A stretch of 10,853 bases of DNA from NCBI GenBank assembly GCA_964450185.1, contig CAYVCL010000086.1, positions 1 to 10,853 of the forward strand. Reading direction: 5' to 3'. A program made the translations under genes and the position numbers. The notes beneath the pieces were generated by a model. It ran no database searches and was not told the origin of the DNA. It was given only the letters and a program-made list of their open reading frames with translations. This document shows, one piece after another, positions 6,332 to 10,853 of the stretch. Each line of letters starts with the position of its first letter. Positions within the stretch are counted from its first letter, which is position 1. This DNA is from RUG11237 sp964450185. GTDB lineage: Bacteria; Bacillota; Clostridia; Lachnospirales; Lachnospiraceae.

Positions 6332-6362
6332 AAAATACACTTCATTTCGAAGTGTATTTTTT
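6332..6362 (+). terminator. Intrinsic terminator after the PilZ gene
   Basis: AAAATACACTTC (6332-6343) pairs over 12 bp with 6349-6360 around a five-base loop, and the T tract runs to 6362. It starts a few bases after the stop codon. The following 255 bases to the next gene hold the operator-like array and promoter listed separately. Confidence 0.88.
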
Positions 6363-6487
6363 ATGCAGAGAAAATCCCTTTTTTCGACTGGAAAGTTTGA
6401 GTTACATATTCCAGCGCCCATTTTTGTGCATTTTATACATAAATGTTACATGAAAATGTACCAAAAATCAGGCATAAAAGTTGTAAG

Positions 6488-6515
6488 TGTTATAAAAATG
6501 TAAAAAACTTGTAAC
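6488..6515 (+). promoter_or_regulatory. Three phased TGTWAH hexamers (WalR-like/OmpR-family operator)
   Basis: TGTTAT (6488-6493), TGTAAA (6499-6504) and TGTAAC (6510-6515) are in direct repeat with exactly five bases between neighbours, an 11-bp period. Each adjacent pair matches the WalR (YycF) box TGTWAH-N5-TGTWAH. The last hexamer ends seven bases before the -35 of the LRR gene, the place expected for an OmpR/PhoB-family activator. Which regulator binds cannot be told from the sequence. Confidence 0.5.
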
Positions 6516-6522
6516 AAATCTA

Positions 6523-6551
6523 TTGAATGTTGTGAACAATTACTATATAAT
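6523..6551 (+). promoter_or_regulatory. Sigma-A promoter of the LRR surface-protein gene
   Basis: TTGAAT (6523-6528) and TATAAT (6546-6551) are separated by 17 bases. The expected start near 6558 leaves a leader of about 60 bases before the ATG at 6620. Confidence 0.75.
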
Positions 6552-6619
6552 AAACTCATCAAGCAAGGATAGTAATGCAAAACTTATAATGAAGGTATTT
6601 TTGAAGGAGAGAATGTTTC

Positions 6620-7690
6620 ATGAAATTTAACAAAGTTAATGCGTGGCTGATGGCAGTATCTCTTACAGCAACAACTGTGGCGGTAAACGGATTGCCATTG
6701 TATGTAGATGCAATACAGCCAAGTGTAGAAAGTACAGCAAATGAAGAAACAGTAATCATCGATATTCTCGCAGATGAACTGGATGGAACAGAAATCAAAA
6801 AAGAAGCTTTTCAGAATCAGTATGAGTTTGAAAATGTTATATTGCAGGAAGGAATTACTGTGATTGGGGAAAATGCATTTTTTAACTGCGTTTCTATGAA
6901 AAGTATTGTGGTACCTTCCACAGTAAATACAATAGAGCAGGGGGCATTTGAAAACTGTACAGCTTTGGAAAGAATTGATTTATCAAGAACAGCTGTAACA
7001 GAAATTTCAGAAGAAACATTTCGTGGCTGCAAAAACTTAAAAGAAGTAATTTTACCGGGAGGAATTGTTACAATTCAGGCAAATGCATTTCAGGGGTGTG
7101 GTGCATTAAGAAATGTAAATTTATCTTCCATGAAAGATATGAAGAAAATCGGAAGCGGAGCATTTGCAAACTGCATTTCTTTAAAGGAAGTAGTGATTCC
7201 GGAAAGTGTCATGACTATTGGTGGTGGAGCATTTGCAAATTGTATTAGTTTGGAATCTATTACAATTCCAGGCAGTGTTTCAGAATTTGGACAGGCTGTT
7301 TTAGAAGGCGCATCAAACGCAACAGTGAAAAGTGTAGTAAATTCCTATGCTTATGACTATGCTATGAGAAAAGGTCTGGATTTTGAACCAATCTCAGATG
7401 AAATTTTAGTGTCTGATATCACAGTATCAAATGAAAATATTACTTATAATAAAGAAAACATTAAAAGAATTACCTTAAAAGCAGGAGAAAGCATGTCTTT
7501 AAATATCGCTTTAGCGCCTGCAAATGCCACAAACCAGACAATCATCTGGGAACCGGATAAAGAAGGCGTGGTTGCTTTCGCGGAGGACGGAACCATCACC
7601 GGACTGAAACGTGGATTTGTCAGCGTGTATGTGCGGGCGGAAGGTGGCGTCAATAAGGCGGATTATATGGAGATTAATGTGAGAGCGTAG
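6620..7690 (+). CDS. Secreted BspA-type leucine-rich-repeat protein with a C-terminal Ig-like (Big_2) domain
   Basis: The 356-residue protein starts with a signal peptide (Lys at 2 and 5, hydrophobic stretch about 8-29, plausible cleavage after Ala31 in VDA-IQ). Residues about 68-230 are LRR_5/BspA repeats of about 23 residues with the pattern IG..AF.NC.SL..I.IP..V. Two adjacent units (from about 179 and 202) share the block GAFANCISL, and their DNA shares 14 identical bases at a 69-bp distance (7157-7170 and 7226-7239). Residues about 264-356 resemble a bacterial Ig-like Big_2 domain (LAPANATNQTIIWEPDKEGVVAF..DGTITGLKRG). There is no LPXTG motif and no obvious anchor, so it is secreted or held non-covalently. 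Such proteins usually mediate adhesion or surface interactions; the ligand is unknown. AAGGAGAG (6604-6611) precedes the ATG. The last 150 bases are more GC-rich than the rest. Confidence 0.88.
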   Translation: MKFNKVNAWLMAVSLTATTVAVNGLPLYVDAIQPSVESTANEETVIIDILADELDGTEIKKEAFQNQYEFENVILQEGITVIGENAFFNCVSMKSIVVPSTVNTIEQGAFENCTALERIDLSRTAVTEISEETFRGCKNLKEVILPGGIVTIQANAFQGCGALRNVNLSSMKDMKKIGSGAFANCISLKEVVIPESVMTIGGGAFANCISLESITIPGSVSEFGQAVLEGASNATVKSVVNSYAYDYAMRKGLDFEPISDEILVSDITVSNENITYNKENIKRITLKAGESMSLNIALAPANATNQTIIWEPDKEGVVAFAEDGTITGLKRGFVSVYVRAEGGVNKADYMEINVRA

Positions 7691-7704
7691 GGGGATTGGC
7701 AACA

Positions 7705-7940
7705 TATTGTGGGACTTAGGCTGCGTGGGCGGCTCCGGTCGTGAGGGATAAGATGTACTAAGTGTCCCTTGGAGGGGGCTGTGGCGAACAGTACGCAACC
7801 GTCCCACATTCGCCATCCATGGCTCAGGTGGGACTTTCCCGGACATCCTTGTCCGGGAATTGCTGTTTTTAGGCAAGGGACACTAAGTACATCTAATCCC
7901 TCACTTTAGGAGCCGCCCACGCAGCCTAAGTCCCACAATA
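7705..7940. repeat. Large nested palindrome (236 bp)
   Basis: The arms 7705-7770 and 7875-7940 are reverse complements. The outer 32 bp (7705-7736 with 7909-7940) are perfect. After a four-base unpaired interval, 30 more positions pair with two mismatches. The 104-base loop contains two further perfect stems: GTCCCAC/GTGGGAC (7801-7807 and 7828-7834) and a 10-bp hairpin TTCCCGGACA/TGTCCGGGAA (7836-7845 and 7850-7859). An alternative 7-bp pairing TGGCGAA/TTCGCCA (7782-7788 and 7809-7815) overlaps the first of these. GTGGGAC or its complement occurs four times in the element. It begins 14 bases after the LRR gene. The ends read TA-TTGTGGG and CCCACAA-TA, compatible with a MITE-like insertion at a TA target, but no transposase is present. 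Transcribed, it would fold into a very stable stem. Confidence 0.85.
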
Positions 7941-7992
7941 AGCGTCAAATACCGCCTAGCGCAACATTAATAATATAATCCAGAGCAAGAAG

Positions 7993-8027
7993 GTGGCAGC
8001 CCTCGTCGTAAACTCGAGGGCTGCCAC
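7993..8027. repeat. 13-bp perfect inverted repeat
   Basis: GTGGCAGCCCTCG (7993-8005) pairs with CGAGGGCTGCCAC (8015-8027) around a nine-base loop. It is very GC-rich and is not followed by a clear T tract (the next bases are TACTTACTTGTTC), so it is at best a weak terminator. Confidence 0.75.
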
Positions 8028-8091
8028 TACTTACTTGTTCCGATGCATGTTTCTGTTTAGATTTGGTGTAACGAAATTAGTGCAGTGTACA

Positions 8092-8167
8092 GGAAGGTAT
8101 ATAAGTGATGGCAGGAAAAGCCCTAAACATACCTGGGGTTTTTCCTGCCATCACTTATATACCTTCC
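8092..8167. repeat. 28-bp perfect hairpin, possibly a bidirectional terminator
   Basis: Positions 8092-8119 and 8140-8167 are perfect reverse complements over 28 bp. Pairing can continue inward through G-T, three G-C, a T-G and an A-T pair (8120-8125 with 8134-8139). The core, AAAAGCCC with GGGGTTTTT, looks like an intrinsic terminator readable on either strand. The outer arms (GGAAGGTATATAAGTGATGG and complement) are far longer than a normal terminator needs. It lies about 70 bases upstream of the hrcA promoter and may shield it from upstream transcription. Apart from the three palindromes and the promoter, I see nothing else in 7691-8328. Confidence 0.8.
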
Positions 8168-8236
8168 GTCCCCTCCACAACTTTCCTCCACCAAATATAA
8201 AAAGAAAATAAATTTTATAAAATAATGAAAAGTGGG

Positions 8237-8265
8237 TTGACATTTTATATGCAGAGTGCTATGTT
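8237..8265 (+). promoter_or_regulatory. Sigma-A promoter of the hrcA-grpE-dnaK operon
   Basis: A perfect TTGACA (8237-8242) is followed after 17 bases by TATGTT (8260-8265). The expected start near 8272 lies just upstream of the CIRCE operator. Confidence 0.8.
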
Positions 8266-8278
8266 TAGTACGTGGATG

Positions 8279-8305
8279 TTAGCACTCCACATGAATGAGT
8301 GCTAA
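8279..8305 (+). promoter_or_regulatory. CIRCE operator (HrcA binding site)
   Basis: TTAGCACTC (8279-8287), nine bases, then GAGTGCTAA (8297-8305): a perfect match to the CIRCE consensus. HrcA bound here represses the operon at normal temperature and releases it on heat shock. This makes hrcA autoregulated. Confidence 0.98.
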
Positions 8306-8328
8306 CAAATCAGAAAGGAAGTGAATGG

Positions 8329-9357
8329 ATGGAACTGGACGAAAGAAAAACCAAGATATTGGAAGCAATTATTCGAAATTATTTGGAAACTGGAGAGCCG
8401 GTTGGTTCGAGAACGATTTCAAAATATACGGACTTGAATTTGAGTTCTGCAACCATTCGAAATGAAATGTCTGATTTGGAGGAAATGGGATATATTTTAC
8501 AGCCTCACACATCGGCAGGAAGAATTCCTTCTGATAAAGGATATCGTTTCTATGTGGACCGTATTATGGATGACAAGGAACGGGAAGTATCTGAGATTAA
8601 GGAGCTTATGATTGAGCGACAGGATAAGATGGAGTTGCTTTTGAAGCAGGTAGTTAAGGTATTGGCAACCAATACCAATTATGCAGCCATGGTATCCGCC
8701 CCTTCTTACCATAGAAATAAGTTGAAATTTATACAGCTTTCTCAAGTGGATGCAAAACAGCTGGTAGCAGTTGTGGTGGTGGAAGGAAATATTGTAAAGA
8801 ATAAAATCATTGATGTAAGCGAAACTTTGGACAATGAAACCCTCCTGAAACTGAATATGCTTTTGAATACCAATTTAAATGGTCTGAGCTTAGAAGAAAT
8901 CAGCTTAGGAATGATTACAAAATTAAAAGAGCAGGCAGGAATTCACAGCAATATTGTAAGTGAAGTGCTAGATGCTGTTGCGGAAGCAATTAAGGTGGAG
9001 GATGATTTGGAAATTTACACCAGCGGTGCTACTAACATTTTCCGTTATCCGGAATTAAGCGACAGCGAACGTGCCAGTGAGTTGATTAATACTTTTGAAG
9101 AAAAGAAACCACTTACTGAGCTGGTACAGGAAACACTGGCGGATGAAGGTAATAACGGAATTCAAGTGTATATTGGAAATGAAACACCGGTTCAGGCAAT
9201 GAAAGATTGTAGTGTTATTACTGCAACATATGAATTGGAAGAAGGCATGCAGGGAACGATAGGGATTATCGGACCAAAGCGAATGGATTATGAAAAATCG
9301 TTAAGTGCCATGAAAACATTAATGGCACAGCTTGATAAGATATTTAAGAGAACATAA
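8329..9357 (+). CDS. hrcA: HrcA, heat-inducible transcription repressor
   Basis: The 342-residue protein opens with the HrcA winged-helix domain (MELDERKTKILEAIIRNYLE..., with GEPVGSRTIS, SSATIRNEMSDLEEMGYI and HTSAGRIPSDKGYRFYVD within the first 85 residues). The long HrcA regulatory and dimerisation domain follows, with the family's C-terminal IGIIGPKRMDY segment. HrcA represses class I heat-shock operons through CIRCE and needs GroE for activity in characterised species. I chose ATG 8329 because AGAAAGGAAG (8312-8321) lies just upstream and the protein then begins as family members usually do. The frame is open back to a GTG at 8299, but that codon is inside the CIRCE right half and has no ribosome binding site. 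It is the first gene of the operon, and grpE follows after 18 bases. Confidence 0.95.
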   Translation: MELDERKTKILEAIIRNYLETGEPVGSRTISKYTDLNLSSATIRNEMSDLEEMGYILQPHTSAGRIPSDKGYRFYVDRIMDDKEREVSEIKELMIERQDKMELLLKQVVKVLATNTNYAAMVSAPSYHRNKLKFIQLSQVDAKQLVAVVVVEGNIVKNKIIDVSETLDNETLLKLNMLLNTNLNGLSLEEISLGMITKLKEQAGIHSNIVSEVLDAVAEAIKVEDDLEIYTSGATNIFRYPELSDSERASELINTFEEKKPLTELVQETLADEGNNGIQVYIGNETPVQAMKDCSVITATYELEEGMQGTIGIIGPKRMDYEKSLSAMKTLMAQLDKIFKRT

Positions 9358-9375
9358 AGAAAGGTGGAAGATCGA

Positions 9376-9972
9376 GTGGCAGAAAACGAAAAAGAACTTC
9401 AAGAGGAAGCAGTAGAAGTAGAAACAGATGAAATCGTAGAAGAAGCTGTGGAAGAAGAAACAGCAGAGGAGGTTTCAGAAGAAGCTACGGAAGAAGGAAC
9501 AGAAAAGAAATCTTTATTCGGAAAAAAGAAAAAAGATAAAAAAGACGAGCAGATAGAAGAACTTACCGACAGATTAAAAAGACAGATGGCAGAATTTGAT
9601 AACTTCCGTAAACGTACAGAAAAAGAAAAAACACAGATGTACGAAATCGGAGCAAAGAGTGTTATCGAGAAAATTCTTCCGGTAATAGATAACTTCGAAA
9701 GAGGATTTGCAACGGTAACAGAAGAAGAAAAAGCAAATCCGTTTGTAGAAGGAATGGATAAGGTTTACAAGCAGATGATGACAACCTTAAATGAAATTGG
9801 TGTAACACCAATCGAAGCATTAGGTGAAGAATTTAATCCTGATTTCCATAATGCAGTAATGCATGTGGAAGACGAAGAAGCAGGAGAAAATGTAATTGTA
9901 GAAGAATTCCAAAAAGGATATCTATATAAAGAAACAGTAGTAAGACATAGCATGGTAAAAGTTGCGAATTAA
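9376..9972 (+). CDS. grpE: GrpE, nucleotide exchange factor of DnaK
   Basis: The 198-residue protein has a very acidic, Glu-rich N-terminal region (about 1-37), then a Lys-rich patch around FGKKKKDKKDE. A long helix or coiled coil carries the GrpE-typical RLKRQMAEFDNFRKRTEKEK, and the C-terminal beta domain includes PVIDNFERGFATV, EGMDKVYKQM, GEEFNPDFHNAVMHVEDEE and the terminal KGYLYKETVVRHSMVKVAN. GrpE dimers release ADP from DnaK. I placed the start at GTG 9376, eight bases after AAGGTGG (9361-9367). An in-frame GTG at 9364 overlaps that site and would add only four residues. The stop is 25 bases before dnaK. Confidence 0.94.
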   Translation: MAENEKELQEEAVEVETDEIVEEAVEEETAEEVSEEATEEGTEKKSLFGKKKKDKKDEQIEELTDRLKRQMAEFDNFRKRTEKEKTQMYEIGAKSVIEKILPVIDNFERGFATVTEEEKANPFVEGMDKVYKQMMTTLNEIGVTPIEALGEEFNPDFHNAVMHVEDEEAGENVIVEEFQKGYLYKETVVRHSMVKVAN

Positions 9973-9997
9973 AGGAAAAATTTAGGAGGCATTAATA

Positions 9998-10853
9998 ATG
10001 AGTAAAATTATCGGTATTGACTTAGGAACAACAAACTCTTGTGTAGCTGTTATGGAAGGTGGAAAACCAGTAGTTATCGCAAACACAGAAGGTGCAAGAA
10101 CTACACCATCCGTAGTAGCATTCACAAAAACAGGCGAAAGATTAGTTGGTGAACCTGCAAAACGTCAGGCAGTAACTAATGCAGAAAAGACAATTGCTTC
10201 TATTAAAAGACATATGGGTACAGATTACAAAGTAGCCATTGATGATAAGAAATATTCTCCACAGGAAATTTCTGCTATGATTTTACAGAAATTAAAAGCA
10301 GATGCAGAAAATTACTTAGGTGAAAAAGTAACAGAAGCTGTTATCACAGTTCCTGCATACTTCAACGATGCAGAACGTCAGGCAACAAAAGATGCAGGTA
10401 AGATTGCAGGTCTTGATGTAAAACGTATCATCAACGAACCAACAGCAGCAGCTTTAGCATATGGTCTTGACAATGAAAAAGAACAGAAAATCATGGTATA
10501 CGATTTAGGTGGTGGTACATTCGACGTATCTATCATTGAAATCGGTGACGGTGTTATCGAAGTACTTGCAACAGCAGGTGATAACAGACTTGGTGGAGAT
10601 GACTTCGACCAGAAGATTACAGATTACATGATTCAGGAATTTAAAAATATGGAAGGTGTTGATTTATCTGCTGATAAAGTAGCTTTACAGAGATTTAAAG
10701 AAGCAGCAGAAAAAGCAAAGAAAGAATTATCTTCTGCTACAACAACAAACATCAACCTTCCATTCATCACAGCTACAGCAGAAGGTCCAAAACACTTCGA
10801 TATGAACCTTACAAGAGCTAAATTTGATGAATTAACACATGACTTAGTAGAAA
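9998..10853 (+). CDS. dnaK: DnaK (Hsp70) chaperone, partial, continues past the window
   Basis: The first 285 codons are present and the frame is open to the window edge. They encode the nucleotide-binding domain: phosphate-1 loop IGIDLGTTNSCVAV (5-18), VPAYFNDAERQATKDAGKIAGL, INEPTAAALAYGLD, phosphate-2 loop YDLGGGTFDVSI and GDNRLGGDDFDQKI. As in other Firmicutes, the sequence runs from the GDDFD region to FKEAAEKAKKELS without the insertion seen in proteobacterial DnaK. DnaK binds unfolded peptides in an ATP-driven cycle with DnaJ and GrpE. TTAGGAGG (9982-9989) lies eight bases before the ATG. dnaJ would be expected downstream, outside the window. Confidence 0.98.
   Translation, partial: MSKIIGIDLGTTNSCVAVMEGGKPVVIANTEGARTTPSVVAFTKTGERLVGEPAKRQAVTNAEKTIASIKRHMGTDYKVAIDDKKYSPQEISAMILQKLKADAENYLGEKVTEAVITVPAYFNDAERQATKDAGKIAGLDVKRIINEPTAAALAYGLDNEKEQKIMVYDLGGGTFDVSIIEIGDGVIEVLATAGDNRLGGDDFDQKITDYMIQEFKNMEGVDLSADKVALQRFKEAAEKAKKELSSATTTNINLPFITATAEGPKHFDMNLTRAKFDELTHDLVE

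Noticed and set aside
7511..7876. An antisense open frame of 121 codons across the LRR gene end and the large palindrome.
   Set aside because: It has no start context, overlaps a well-supported gene and covers one arm of an inverted repeat; the product looks like random Pro/Ser/His-rich translation.
7705..8167. A complete insertion sequence or a CRISPR array in the LRR-hrcA spacer.
   Set aside because: There is no transposase frame, and the repeats are single palindromes of different sequence, not regularly spaced direct repeats.
7993..8211. An open frame of 72 codons in the spacer upstream of hrcA.
   Set aside because: It runs through the 13-bp and 28-bp palindromes, begins at the edge of one of them, has no ribosome binding site and encodes no recognisable protein.
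8299..8328. An upstream GTG giving HrcA ten more residues.
   Set aside because: The codon lies inside the CIRCE operator, has no ribosome binding site, and the extension is absent from typical HrcA N termini; ATG 8329 is preceded by a good site.

Overview
The window looks like a chromosomal segment of a low-GC, Gram-positive anaerobe of the Clostridia, most likely Lachnospiraceae. The evidence is the A/T-rich coding sequence, AGGAGG-type ribosome binding sites, consensus sigma-A promoters, an hrcA-grpE-dnaK heat-shock operon under a CIRCE operator, and a BspA-type leucine-rich-repeat surface protein. No transposase, phage gene, tRNA, rRNA or CRISPR array was recognised. The genus is not determined. 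All genes lie on the + strand.

Layout. Positions 1-340 are a GC-richer non-coding stretch full of small hairpins, cut by the window edge. A small DUF4190-type membrane protein (414-827) with its own extended -10 promoter ends in a strong terminator. A DUF2752 membrane protein (931-1335) follows, then tex, a transcription accessory protein (1364-3511). Next is a nitrogen-control unit: a consensus promoter, an early terminator, the P-II protein GlnK (3722-4060), a second terminator and the ammonium channel AmtB (4193-5446). A PilZ-domain putative c-di-GMP receptor (5626-6324) is transcribed alone. A secreted LRR/Ig-like protein (6620-7690) has a promoter preceded by an 11-bp-phased array of TGTWAH hexamers. 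A roughly 640-bp region without genes then holds three large palindromes. The window ends with hrcA, grpE and the first 285 codons of dnaK.

The most interesting signal is in the glnK-amtB unit. Each gene is preceded by an intrinsic terminator, and in each case a small hairpin with a six-base, purine-rich loop (AAGGGA before glnK, AAAGGG before amtB) uses the terminator's 5' arm, so hairpin and terminator exclude each other. Both loops have A at position 1 and G at position 4, the hallmark reported for RNA targets of ANTAR-domain antiterminators. The amtB leader also has a second hexaloop hairpin just upstream, as in the two-hairpin ANTAR arrangement, although that loop does not fit the A1/G4 rule. 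The inference is that expression of P-II and AmtB is controlled by transcription attenuation in two separate steps. No ANTAR protein is encoded in the window.

Other points worth checking are a 236-bp nested palindrome (7705-7940) that shares short words with the structured region at the window start, a 28-bp perfect hairpin (8092-8167), Spo0A-box matches in the glnK promoter and leader, and a lone CIRCE half-site over the hrcA -10 element.
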